A DNA stretch of 64,000 nucleotides from Ardenticatenaceae bacterium (GTDB lineage Bacteria; Chloroflexota; Anaerolineae; Promineifilales; Promineifilaceae). The stretch spans positions 310,001 through 374,000 of the forward strand of contig JACKBS010000010.1 in assembly GCA_020634435.1 (NCBI GenBank). The letters are read 5' to 3'. The notes beneath the pieces were generated by a model that was given only the letters and a program-made list of their open reading frames with translations, was not told where the DNA came from and made no database searches. The translations under genes were made by a program, and so were the position numbers. The first letter of the stretch is position 1. Each line of letters begins with the position of its first letter. Shown one piece after another: positions 43,464 through 52,020 of this stretch.

Positions 43464-43958
43464 TTATTTATGCACGCGAGCAGATGTCGCTGACACGGAA
43501 AGAATCTGGTAGCGAATTTCCCCCATTGGCGCATGAACCGCGACCACATCGCCGACTTTGCGGCCCAGCAGGGCTTTGCCCAGCGGCGACTCGTTGGAGA
43601 TGAGGCCCAGAGTCGGATTGGCTTCGGCCACGCCTACGATGGTGTACTGCTCCATTTCGCCATCGCTGGTTTGGATAACGGCCGTTTCGCCAATGTTCAC
43701 AATATTGTCTTCGTTACCTGGGGCAATGATCTCGGCGTGGTCAATCATAAACTGGAGCTCGGTGATACGGCCGTCGATAAACGCCAGCTCTTCCTCGATC
43801 AGCATGTACTCGGTCTGGTCCATCCAATCGCCGTCGCCCTTGGCTTCCTGCATCTGCTCAACCATTTTGGGGCGCTTGTCGGTACGCAGATGCTCTAGCT
43901 CTGCTTCCAGTTCGACGAGCCCTTCCTTTGTTACAAAAATGGGCCGTTCGCTAATCAT
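43464..43958 (-). CDS. greA: Transcription elongation factor GreA
   Basis: A 164-residue GreA/GreB protein: N-terminal coiled coil (VELEAELEHLRTDKRPKMVEQMQEAKGDGDWMDQTEY) and FKBP-like C-terminal domain (YTIVGVAEANPTLGLISNESPLGKALLGRKVGDVV). It rescues backtracked RNA polymerase by stimulating transcript cleavage. The acidic tip is intact (GDGDWMDQTEY). Its start overlaps the universal stress protein stop by one base, indicating cotranscription. Confidence 0.96.
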   Translation of the reverse strand: MISERPIFVTKEGLVELEAELEHLRTDKRPKMVEQMQEAKGDGDWMDQTEYMLIEEELAFIDGRITELQFMIDHAEIIAPGNEDNIVNIGETAVIQTSDGEMEQYTIVGVAEANPTLGLISNESPLGKALLGRKVGDVVAVHAPMGEIRYQILSVSATSARVHK

Positions 43959-44473
43959 CAGACACCTTCCGGTTCTTCGTGAGAACGAATATCAGACAAA
44001 TCTTCGATGGCGGGAACGGCAATGGTGCTGGGTGGCGCTACTCGGCTGAGCAAGATTGGCACCTTGGCTCGCTGCAACACCCGGTCGGCCACGCTGCCAA
44101 AGACCCAGCGCATCATGCCGCCACGACCGTGCGTGCTCATGACGATGGCGTCTACGCCTAGCTCATCGGCGGCCAGGAGGATGGCATCGGCTGGCGGCTC
44201 GCCCACCACAAGATGGTAATTGGTTTCAAGGCCCGCCGCGTGCAGCCCTTTTAGCTTTTGCTCCAGATACTCCCTGGCTTCCTGCTGCATCGACTGGTCG
44301 AGATTGGTGTACAAATCAGTGAAGTCCAGGCCATCACCAATGTAGGGCGGCAGGTGAACCGCACGAACCAGCGTGATTTTGCTGCCAAACCGTTCAGCAA
44401 CGGCGCTGGCCATGGGCAATGCAATTTCTGCCAGTTCCGACCCATCGAGGGGAACTAACAAATGCGTGAACAT
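43958..44473 (-). CDS. Universal stress protein, UspA family
   Basis: A 171-residue ATP-binding Usp: FTHLLVPLDGSELAEIALP at the start and the nucleotide motif STHGRGGMMRWVFGSVADRVL near the end. It is upstream of greA in the same operon, which suggests a shared stress-linked transcription unit. The C-terminus is about 20 residues longer than the minimal fold. Confidence 0.94.
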   Translation of the reverse strand: MFTHLLVPLDGSELAEIALPMASAVAERFGSKITLVRAVHLPPYIGDGLDFTDLYTNLDQSMQQEAREYLEQKLKGLHAAGLETNYHLVVGEPPADAILLAADELGVDAIVMSTHGRGGMMRWVFGSVADRVLQRAKVPILLSRVAPPSTIAVPAIEDLSDIRSHEEPEGV

Positions 44474-44501
44474 GCTGCACCTCCAAAGAAAAACTTAGCC
44501 G

Positions 44502-44666
44502 CTAGCGATCGCGTTTGCCTTGCTTCTGGCGAGATTTCTTCTTTTTGTGCTCCATTTTGCCTTGCTTGGCAGCCTTGGCCTTTTCGGCCTTGTGCTTATG
44601 GACACGTTCCTTCTTTTTGCGAATGCGTCTGGGTGTTTTCTTAAGCTGCTCCTCGTTATCACTCAT
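44502..44666 (-). CDS. Small very basic protein (54 aa)
   Basis: A short gene of 55 codons: MSDNEEQLKKTPRRIRKKKE, then Lys/Arg/His-rich residues ending KRDR. Start ATG at 44664-44666 has GGAGAG about 7 bases upstream and the stop is TAG. Roughly half of the residues are Lys or Arg, suggesting nucleic-acid or ribosome binding. It is upstream of, and collinear with, the universal stress protein and greA (28 bases to the former). Confidence 0.7.
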   Translation of the reverse strand: MSDNEEQLKKTPRRIRKKKERVHKHKAEKAKAAKQGKMEHKKKKSRQKQGKRDR

Positions 44667-44904
44667 CGAAACTCTCCTCGCTTAGCGGCTCCCGTTGGTT
44701 GCCATGTGCGCACTGTAAAACTTTAGTGGCGAGGCGTGACAGTAACAAAGGGAAGCAAAACGGCTGATAAAAATCATAACATTATCTTTGCATGTCATTT
44801 CCGCGAAGGCGGGAACCCACTCTGGCATAGAAAATGGATACCTGTGAAAGCGAATATAACCCTCGCTGTTTGCCCCAAACCGCGCGGCCAACTATCATTC
44901 CGGT

Positions 44905-46941
44905 ATGATTATTTTGCAGGCAAATGAACTGGCGCATGCCTTTGGTGCCGACGACTTGTTTGAAGACGTTTCGGTAACGCTGCATGCCAAGGAACGGGTG
45001 GGGCTGGTTGGCCCCAACGGCGTGGGTAAAACGACGCTGCTGCTCATTCTGGCCGGGCTGCTGGAACCAAACGATGGCAGCGTCACGCGCCAGGCCGACT
45101 TGACGCTCGGTTATTTGCGGCAAGAAGCGGTTCTGACCTTTGCCGGACAGGACAATACGGTTCACGAGGAGATGCTCTCTGTTTTTGCCGATTTGCGTGG
45201 ACACGAGAGCCGGTTGCGTGAACTGGAAGCCCAAATGGAAGCGGGGGAGATGGGCGAGGAGGTTTTGGCGGAATACGGCCGTATCCAAACCCTCTACGAA
45301 CATGGCGGTGGTTACGACTACCAGCACGACATCAAGCGCGTTTTGCAAGGGCTGGGCTTTGCGCAAGACGAATGGGAGACACCGCTGGCTCACCTCAGCG
45401 GGGGGCAAAAGACCCGCGTGCTTTTGGGGCGGCTGCTGCTAGAAAAGCCCGATCTGCTCATTCTCGATGAGCCAACCAATCACCTGGACACTTCGGCCAT
45501 TGAGTGGCTGGAAAAAACGCTGCGCACCTGGGAGGGCACCCTCATCATCGTGAGCCATGACCGGTACTTTTTGGACCGCGTGGTTAACCAGGTGTGGGCC
45601 ATGGGGCCTTTGGCCTTGAAGGTGTACAAAGGCAACTACAGCACCTACGTGCAGCAACGGGAGCTGGAATGGCAGCATGAGGAAACCCTCTTTGCCAACG
45701 AAATGGCCCGGTTGGAAGGCGAGCTGGAATTTGTCCGCAAAAATATTGCCGGGGGCAAGACCGACATCGCCAAGGGTAAGCTCAAGCGGCTCACCCGCGA
45801 CATTGTGCTGATTGAAGAGGTGGGGCTTCTGGGGATGCAGGGCAAAAACTGGCTGCAAATCGGTGAACGCGTGCGCACCTTTACCGTCAACGAAGCCGCC
45901 CAGCGCCTCAGGGAACTGCCCACGTCCACCAGCCGCATGCCCAAACTCAAAATCAAGCTCAAGCCAGAACAGAAGGGCAGCCGTTTTGTATTGCGCACCA
46001 AAAAGCTGCGCATTGGCTACCCGGACAATGCCTTGTTTGATTGTGACGATCTGAATTTGGAGCGATTGGACTGCGTGGCGCTGATTGGCTCCAACGGCAG
46101 CGGCAAGAGCACTTTTTTGCGTACCGTTTTGGGCGAAATTCCGCCGCTGCGGGGCAAAATCCGCCTGGGCGACGGGCTGATCCTGGGCTACTTTGCCCAG
46201 GGGCACGAGCAGCTAGACGTGAATCGGCGGGTGCTGGACGAGGTGCTGGCCCACAAACCAATGTCGCCGGAAGAGGCGCGTAATTACCTCGGGCAATATC
46301 TTTTTCGTGGCGATGATGTGTTTAAGCAGGTGGGCGATTTGAGCGGTGGCGAACGCGGCCGTCTGGCCCTGGCGCTGCTGGCGCTGGATGAAGCCAACTT
46401 TTTGCTGCTGGATGAGCCAACCAACCACCTGGACATTCCCTCGCAGGAGGCGCTGCAAGCGGTGCTGGAGCAGTTCGACGGCACGATTGTGCTGGTGAGC
46501 CACGACCGCTACCTGGTGGATCGTCTGGCGACGCAAATCTGGGAGCTGCGCGACGACGGCGACCACGGTCGCTTGCACGCGTTTGATGGCACTTACCAGG
46601 AATTTTTGGCGACCAAGGAGGGGGGTGAGGCCATCATCAAAACGATTTCCTCCAAGGTGGCGCTGCCGACCAAAGAGAAGGAACTGCCGCCCGTCAATCT
46701 GGACTGGATTGAGGATGTGGTGGATCCGCTGCAATTTACCACCGAGGATCGCCGGTCGCGTGAGCGGCGTATTCGGGAGTTGGCCGAGCAGATTGAGGAA
46801 ACGGAGGGATGGCTGGAGCAGCTCACCTTCCAGCTCGCCCGCGCCCAGGGTGCCCGCAAAGAAGAGCTAGAGCACGAGCGCACCGTCGCCCAAACCGAAC
46901 TTGACACCCTTTCTGCGGAACTCGATGCGCTGATGGCTTGA
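44905..46941 (+). CDS. ABC-F family ATPase (Uup/YdiF-like)
   Basis: A 678-residue soluble protein with two ABC ATPase domains: Walker A GPNGVGKTT and GSNGSGKST, signatures LSGGQKTRV and LSGGERGRL, and Walker B/EQ-type LDEPTNHLD in both. The interdomain linker is long and charged and a C-terminal coiled coil (about residues 610-678) is present. Such proteins act on the ribosome rather than transport; whether for antibiotic resistance or translation quality is not clear. No strong ribosome site precedes the ATG. Confidence 0.93.
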   Translation: MIILQANELAHAFGADDLFEDVSVTLHAKERVGLVGPNGVGKTTLLLILAGLLEPNDGSVTRQADLTLGYLRQEAVLTFAGQDNTVHEEMLSVFADLRGHESRLRELEAQMEAGEMGEEVLAEYGRIQTLYEHGGGYDYQHDIKRVLQGLGFAQDEWETPLAHLSGGQKTRVLLGRLLLEKPDLLILDEPTNHLDTSAIEWLEKTLRTWEGTLIIVSHDRYFLDRVVNQVWAMGPLALKVYKGNYSTYVQQRELEWQHEETLFANEMARLEGELEFVRKNIAGGKTDIAKGKLKRLTRDIVLIEEVGLLGMQGKNWLQIGERVRTFTVNEAAQRLRELPTSTSRMPKLKIKLKPEQKGSRFVLRTKKLRIGYPDNALFDCDDLNLERLDCVALIGSNGSGKSTFLRTVLGEIPPLRGKIRLGDGLILGYFAQGHEQLDVNRRVLDEVLAHKPMSPEEARNYLGQYLFRGDDVFKQVGDLSGGERGRLALALLALDEANFLLLDEPTNHLDIPSQEALQAVLEQFDGTIVLVSHDRYLVDRLATQIWELRDDGDHGRLHAFDGTYQEFLATKEGGEAIIKTISSKVALPTKEKELPPVNLDWIEDVVDPLQFTTEDRRSRERRIRELAEQIEETEGWLEQLTFQLARAQGARKEELEHERTVAQTELDTLSAELDALMA

Positions 46942-46945
46942 TCAC

Positions 46946-47012
46946 TCCTGTCATTCCCGTGCAGGCGGGAATCCACAATTCATAGACTCCCGCCTGCGCG
47001 GGAGTGACCGTT
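46946..47012. repeat. CATTCCCGYGCAGGCGGGAATCC-type dispersed repeat
   Basis: CATTCCCGTGCAGGCGGGAA and TCCCGCCTGCGCGGGAGTGA are near-inverse halves around a short spacer. A degraded relative (TTTCCGCGAAGGCGGGAACC) lies at 44797-44816. It occurs between convergent genes and could serve as terminator. Confidence 0.7.
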
Positions 47013-47018
47013 TAGGAT

Positions 47019-48233
47019 TTACCCATCGCTATTTTGCAGACCTGAATAGATTGGCATCACGGCCAAATCTGGCCATTCTCGCTGCAAAATTTGCACAAAA
47101 GCGGCCAAGGTTTCGGCGATGACAAGCTGGTGGTTGGTCTCGTGGGCAAATTGGCGGAAGCTTTGGTAGAGGGTCATTGCCTGGCCGCGGGTTGTTTGGG
47201 CTTGAACGGCCGTCCAGCCCATTTTCTCGTTGGTTCGCGTTTCATCCCCAAGGGCAAACCGCTCTTTGAAGTAATAGGTCCAAATGCCGATCCAGCGGCT
47301 GAGTGCCCAATGGGCGCAGGCATCAACCAATGCCCTGGTAAAAAATGCGTCGTCGCCGATTTGGGGAATTACTCCCAGCATTTCCTGTTGGTAAGCGCGC
47401 TCCAGCTGGTGGGCAAATTCAGGCGGTACCGACTGCGCCTGACCCGAATGCGGGAACCCCAAACGAGCCGAAACCACATCAAGCAGCCCGTGATGGTAAG
47501 TGCCAAATTCAAAATCAAGCAGCTGAACTGTGCTGTCTATGACCAAAAAGTTGTGCGGCCCGGCATCGGCATGAATGAAGGTGCGGAACGGGGTGTGGCC
47601 GTGCATGGTTTGCTCTAAATTTTGCAGGGCATCCCAAAAACCCGCTGACGGTTGGAATTGCAAGGTTGTGAAACAATCTTCAAATTGCGCTATTTTTTCG
47701 CGGAAATCAACGGTGGAGTCGGAAAGTGGGGAGGCGGCATTGAGGCGGGATTGAATGGCGGTAAAGGCCGCTTCCTGGCCGTAGGTGGCGGCTTGCATTT
47801 GGCCTAAAAAGGTGCCGATTGCGGTCAGCCCTTGCTGCGCGGCTACGCGATCATCACCCCTGAGCAGCTCTAACATGGTGGGATGTTGGCCGAAATCCTC
47901 CAGGATGATGAGGTTGTTATCGCGACTGCTGGCGAGAAGCCGGGGGCCGAAGCTGGTCGGGCCGGAGTGGATGGTGAGAAATTCCAGACAGGCCCACTCG
48001 TTGAGGAAACGATGCGATTCGCCGTCTGGGCCGCTGGGGTTGTTGTGTTTGGTGGTGGTGACCTGTTTGAGGATGACCGAGGGTGGGTAAGCAGCCAGAG
48101 GTGGAGCGAGCTGGCAGCGCAGCACCACATTTTCGCTGCTCAGCGTTTGCGGGTTGGTCAGTTTTACGATGCGCCCGGTTTCTTTTGCCAGTATTTGTTC
48201 CGCAAGCGGGAGGAGGTCGTTTTTGTCTGTCAT
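47019..48233 (-). CDS. Aminoglycoside-phosphotransferase-fold kinase
   Basis: A 404-residue APH/choline-kinase-like protein. FIHADAGPHNFLVIDS holds the Brenner-type catalytic HxD....N, and VQLLDFEFGTYH holds the metal-binding Asp. The N-lobe includes LSSENVVLRCQL and SVILKQVT with the ATP Lys. The substrate is unknown; many such enzymes are metabolic kinases rather than resistance factors. It is convergent with the ABC-F gene. Confidence 0.85.
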   Translation of the reverse strand: MTDKNDLLPLAEQILAKETGRIVKLTNPQTLSSENVVLRCQLAPPLAAYPPSVILKQVTTTKHNNPSGPDGESHRFLNEWACLEFLTIHSGPTSFGPRLLASSRDNNLIILEDFGQHPTMLELLRGDDRVAAQQGLTAIGTFLGQMQAATYGQEAAFTAIQSRLNAASPLSDSTVDFREKIAQFEDCFTTLQFQPSAGFWDALQNLEQTMHGHTPFRTFIHADAGPHNFLVIDSTVQLLDFEFGTYHHGLLDVVSARLGFPHSGQAQSVPPEFAHQLERAYQQEMLGVIPQIGDDAFFTRALVDACAHWALSRWIGIWTYYFKERFALGDETRTNEKMGWTAVQAQTTRGQAMTLYQSFRQFAHETNHQLVIAETLAAFVQILQREWPDLAVMPIYSGLQNSDG

Positions 48234-48326
48234 AATTTGCCCTGTTTGTTGGGCAAACTATAGCATAAAGTTTTGGATGCGGGAGAGGTGTGGGGGGAGG
48301 CAAACGACTGAAGCCGGCGGCTATTC

Positions 48327-50090
48327 TTAAGCGTTTGCGTTTACTTTACTGATGATATCTCCGATTACTTTAAATATTTTCAAAAATGCTGAAAAATCAA
48401 CTTGGTCAAACGGGTGTTTACGCTCAAGGATCAAATTCGAAAAATCATTTTTACTAAGTGCAACGTTTTGATCGTTTGAATCATAAACTGAAGAGTCTAT
48501 TATCTCCAATAGGCTACTTTTTATCTTATTTCGATCAGAGCAAATCAAATCAAGGCTTTTATGCCGTCCCGATAGATTGCTGAATTCGCGATTCAAAAAT
48601 ATCCTTCTACCAAACTCGTCTTTCAGCATGAGATCCTTATCTTCAAAATATAGTTCGATACAGACGCTGTCGGCATTGTTTTCTCTATGGGTTGGAATAG
48701 GCAAAAGAAATGAGAAAACATTATTCCCCCATGATTTAAATTCGCCCTTTCCTGTTACTCTGCTCTTTACGTTTCCAGGAACATCTCTATCAAAAAGAAA
48801 GATTCTTGCTTCAGAGTTTGGAGTTTTTGAAAAATTTTGACACATCTTTAGCAAATTGTCATGACCTAACCCAGAGTCACCTTCTTCTTGATGAAATTTT
48901 ATTATAAGGTCATGGAAGGTACCACGTTTTTTAAGATGTTGTAGAGCTGCCTCCATATGTTTCGGATCAGTTTTTCCTTCCGTATATATTATGGGAGGGA
49001 TAAATGCTGAAATTGTGGAAGGTACAATTGGCTTCCCAAATTCTGGAGCAAGGGCCACTAGTTGATTCCAATAACGAATGAAAACTTTGTCTTCTTTCCC
49101 TTTCACCATTCCTAGAAATGCTATTTTCCCCCTAACAATGTTTTTATAAGATGGTTTTATTTTATATGGGGCACGATACTTCTTATCATACTTTTTAAAA
49201 TACTCTTCCTCAGCTGGTTGTAAGCCAAATTTTCCCCATGCGTATAGCATTGCACGAATTTGACGAACATATTTCCGTGTTGTATTAGGAAACTTATTAA
49301 CCACTAGACCTGTAACGATCTGACGTTCGTTTGTTTTTTGTAAACGTACTTTTTCGTTATTAATGCGGAAGCCGTTGTCTTCAATTGTATCGCGAAGTTC
49401 TTCCCCTAGTCTTGTAATCGTAAAGTTGTTAACTATTTTTGTTCTAGCGAGTTCGTGGGGGAAATAATATTCTGAAGTTGAAAATGTGAGATCGTCAGCA
49501 TATCTAGAATAGATACAATTATATCTTTTTGCTAGTTTTGCTAACTCATTATCCATTCTGCTACATATCATATTTGAGATTATGGGAGAAGTTGGTGACC
49601 CTTGCGGTAATTGATTGTCAAAGCAGCAAATTTGGGCTAGAACGGTAGCAATAGCAGGAGAAAAATTATAATGATGGATGAATAAGCCTCGCACACGACC
49701 AAAGTTAATTGAAGGAAAAAAGTCCTTTAAATCTAGATTCAGTACATACTTTTTTCTGGAGTGAAGTTTTGCATTTGTTAGAATGCTTCGTTCTTGGATA
49801 AAGCCATGTGTTTGAATACTAGGTTCATAGACAGTTTGCAAAATGTTGGAAAGCTTTTTCTGAATAAATTTCAAGCTTTTAAAAGGAACAGAGATTTTTC
49901 TTTCTCCTTTGGAATGCTTAGGAATTGAAAAAATCGTATACCTTCTATTAGGTTCTATTTTGTAGATATAAACCATCAATTGTTTGCGTTCAATTTCTAA
50001 TAAAGAGGTAAGAGCATCAAGATCATTAATTGATAGAAATTGTTCTCGCACAAATTCAGGGCTTGGTAAATGATGGGGAAAACTGGGCAC
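48327..50090 (-). CDS. Retron reverse transcriptase fused to TOPRIM domain (Ec67-like)
   Basis: A 587-residue protein. Residues 1-290 are a retron RT with YADD at 197-200, QGSPTSP at 163-169, the retron-specific NAxxH (NAKLH, 106-110) and VTG (259-261). Residues about 365-480 are a TOPRIM domain with EGKTD (371-375) and FDRD (433-436). The fusion and length match the Ec67 type (retron type I-C). It makes msDNA from the adjacent RNA, and the TOPRIM domain is the likely nuclease effector in anti-phage defence. A GTG start has GGAG 8 bases before. The gene is AT-rich and lacks ACGGCCGT. Confidence 0.92.
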   Translation of the reverse strand: MPSFPHHLPSPEFVREQFLSINDLDALTSLLEIERKQLMVYIYKIEPNRRYTIFSIPKHSKGERKISVPFKSLKFIQKKLSNILQTVYEPSIQTHGFIQERSILTNAKLHSRKKYVLNLDLKDFFPSINFGRVRGLFIHHYNFSPAIATVLAQICCFDNQLPQGSPTSPIISNMICSRMDNELAKLAKRYNCIYSRYADDLTFSTSEYYFPHELARTKIVNNFTITRLGEELRDTIEDNGFRINNEKVRLQKTNERQIVTGLVVNKFPNTTRKYVRQIRAMLYAWGKFGLQPAEEEYFKKYDKKYRAPYKIKPSYKNIVRGKIAFLGMVKGKEDKVFIRYWNQLVALAPEFGKPIVPSTISAFIPPIIYTEGKTDPKHMEAALQHLKKRGTFHDLIIKFHQEEGDSGLGHDNLLKMCQNFSKTPNSEARIFLFDRDVPGNVKSRVTGKGEFKSWGNNVFSFLLPIPTHRENNADSVCIELYFEDKDLMLKDEFGRRIFLNREFSNLSGRHKSLDLICSDRNKIKSSLLEIIDSSVYDSNDQNVALSKNDFSNLILERKHPFDQVDFSAFLKIFKVIGDIISKVNANA

Positions 50091-50124
50091 GAAATTAGCT
50101 CCACAATATTCAATTTACAAAGAA

Positions 50125-50268
50125 GGATACTTACAGATGATAATTCTTACCTTACGGCGAAGCCGTGCACGCCACTAAACGCGTTTAGTGGCGTGCTAAA
50201 GATAACTATCCAGGAAACTGTCGCAGGATCAACAACAGCCTTCAATTACATTCATTCTATAAGTATCC
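50125..50268 (-). ncRNA. Candidate retron msr-msd RNA
   Basis: Read on the minus strand, GGATACTTA (50260-50268) and TAAGTATCC (50125-50133) are perfect 9-base complements and fit the a1/a2 repeats enclosing msr-msd. Within, TTATCTT and AAGGTAA close a stem holding two hairpins: a perfect 30-base palindrome (50167-50196) and ACGGC-TTC-GCCGT (50154-50166). The RNA ends 34 bases before the RT start, the usual place for retrons. The msr/msd boundary and branching G are not fixed. Confidence 0.7.
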
Positions 50269-50311
50269 CAATATTATTCTATCAATAAATTGAAATTTGT
50301 CGTTCTTTTAT

Positions 50312-50325
50312 GTTTCATATGAAAC
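50312..50325. promoter_or_regulatory. 14-base palindrome upstream of the retron
   Basis: GTTTCATATGAAAC is a perfect palindrome 44 bases before the putative retron RNA start on the minus strand, positioned like an operator. No regulator was identified. Confidence 0.3.
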
Positions 50326-50481
50326 CAAGTACTAGGGCTTCTTTATTTTCGAGTTGTTCATAGACATTTTGACGCGGTGCATTGATACTGTGGGGTGTGC
50401 TTCGTTGATTGTTTGTGGTGTACCCGCTGGGGCAGCCTTTTGTAGATTTTTCGCCACTGTGGGTCCACACGGAGGTGTGAA

Positions 50482-51969
50482 ATGTTGGCAGGACGGAGCA
50501 AATTCCAGTTAGTTTTTCCCTTTGTGCTTGGTTTAAGTTTGTTAGTTGTTTTGCTGCTGGTGGTGCAGTCGCTGTCAACGGCCGCACAAGTGAGCGGCAC
50601 GCCGGAGCCGGTGGCTTATCTGCCGATTGTGCTGCGCGATGGCACGCCGCCAACGCCAACTCCGCCGCCCATCGAGCCGGGTGCGCCGTGGCTTGAGCAG
50701 GGTACGGTTACCATTTCCTCGTACCAGTACGACCATCCCGACTGCGTGATTGCCACGTCGCCGGGGGATTTTGTCTACCCGTACCCGCGCCTCAACCATG
50801 ATTGTGTCTTCCAAAAGCCGCGCGTGGACCGCACGTTTAACGCCATCACGCTGCACAACAGCTACGTGGCGGTGACCGTTTTGCCAGAGCTGGGCGGGCG
50901 GCTTTACCGTTGGCAAGACAAGGTGACGGGGCGGCAACTGCTGTACGCCAATCCGGTGCTGAAGCCGACGGCGTGGGGCTGGCGCGGCTGGTGGCTGGCC
51001 AGCGGCGGCATCGAGTGGGCGTTCCCCACCGATGAGCATGGTCTAAACGAGTATCGTCCCTGGGATTACACCACCGAGGTGCTGAGTGATACCGTCTCCA
51101 TCACCGTGAGCGATGTGGAGGACCAGACGGGGATGACGGTGGGGGCAACGATTACGCTGGACGGCAACCACAATTACATGACGCTGGAACCGTTTGTGGT
51201 GAACGATACGGCCGTTTCTCACGCCTACCAATATTGGCTCAACGCGATGATCGCTCTGGGTGACAACACCACCGACGACCAGACCGAATTTATCATCCCG
51301 GCGACCCAGGTGTTGGTGCATTCCCGTGACGCCGCGGCGACCTACCTGCCGACTGCGGGCAACTGGATGAACTGGCCGGAGCATAACGGCCGTTTCTTCA
51401 ACATCTACGGCACGTGGGATTACTATCTTGGCTTCTTTGCCCCCAACCTGAACGCAGGATTTACTGGCGTCTACGACCACACCGCCCAACAAGGTATCGT
51501 GCGCGTGTTTGATGTGGCCCAGATGCCGGGCAACAAATTCTTCGGCCCGGCCAACCTGGAACCGAACCTGTACACCATCGACGACAGCGTCTACGTGGAG
51601 ATGTGGAGCAGCGGCGTGACGCCCGACTTCTGGACCTATGTTTCGCTGGACGCGGGGCAGACCAAAAGCTGGACCGAGCGCTGGTATCCGGTCAATCAGC
51701 TCGGCACATTTGATATTGCTAGCGAGTTTGGCGCGCTGCGGGTGGATGAGACTTCGATTGGTGCAGAGATAGGGTTGCAGGTAACGGCCGTTACCACCGG
51801 CACGCTCGCCTTGTTGGTGGATGGCACCCAGGTGGCTATCTGGCCCGGCCCCTTTGCCCCTGAACAGACAGTGGATTTGGTGTGGGAACGGCCGTTGGGC
51901 GTGGAAGGCCCTATCACCGTGCAGCTGCTGGATGAGCAAGATCAGGTGCTGCTGGAATTTGCGCCATAG
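50482..51969 (+). CDS. Secreted DUF5107-like beta-rich protein
   Basis: A 495-residue protein with an N-terminal signal or anchor helix, a YLPIVLRDG motif at about residues 46-54, a Pro/Thr linker, and a galactose-mutarotase-like beta-sandwich matching DUF5107 (VAVTVLPELGGRLYRWQDKVTGRQLLY, GGIEWAFPTDEHGLNEYRPWDY). The family is probably carbohydrate-binding or mutarotase-like. GGAGGTG precedes the ATG. It is convergent with the next gene, with a shared terminator. Confidence 0.8.
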   Translation: MLAGRSKFQLVFPFVLGLSLLVVLLLVVQSLSTAAQVSGTPEPVAYLPIVLRDGTPPTPTPPPIEPGAPWLEQGTVTISSYQYDHPDCVIATSPGDFVYPYPRLNHDCVFQKPRVDRTFNAITLHNSYVAVTVLPELGGRLYRWQDKVTGRQLLYANPVLKPTAWGWRGWWLASGGIEWAFPTDEHGLNEYRPWDYTTEVLSDTVSITVSDVEDQTGMTVGATITLDGNHNYMTLEPFVVNDTAVSHAYQYWLNAMIALGDNTTDDQTEFIIPATQVLVHSRDAAATYLPTAGNWMNWPEHNGRFFNIYGTWDYYLGFFAPNLNAGFTGVYDHTAQQGIVRVFDVAQMPGNKFFGPANLEPNLYTIDDSVYVEMWSSGVTPDFWTYVSLDAGQTKSWTERWYPVNQLGTFDIASEFGALRVDETSIGAEIGLQVTAVTTGTLALLVDGTQVAIWPGPFAPEQTVDLVWERPLGVEGPITVQLLDEQDQVLLEFAP

Positions 51970-51979
51970 AAATGCGAAA

Positions 51980-52011
51980 GGTGACAGTCATTTTTGAAAA
52001 TGACTGTCACC
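51980..52011. terminator. Bidirectional hairpin terminator
   Basis: GGTGACAGTCATTTT and AAAATGACTGTCACC form a perfect 15-base stem with a 2-base loop between two convergent genes. The T-rich and A-rich inner parts suit both directions. Confidence 0.75.
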
Positions 52012-52020
52012 TGGGGAAAT

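Noticed and set aside
44505..44512. HIP1-type GCGATCGC octamer
   Set aside because: I noticed only this instance, inside the basic-protein gene; it is not iterated like ACGGCCGT.
50315..50659. Minus-strand frame crossing the start of the DUF5107-like gene
   Set aside because: Overlaps a gene with signal peptide and ribosome site; no recognisable domain.
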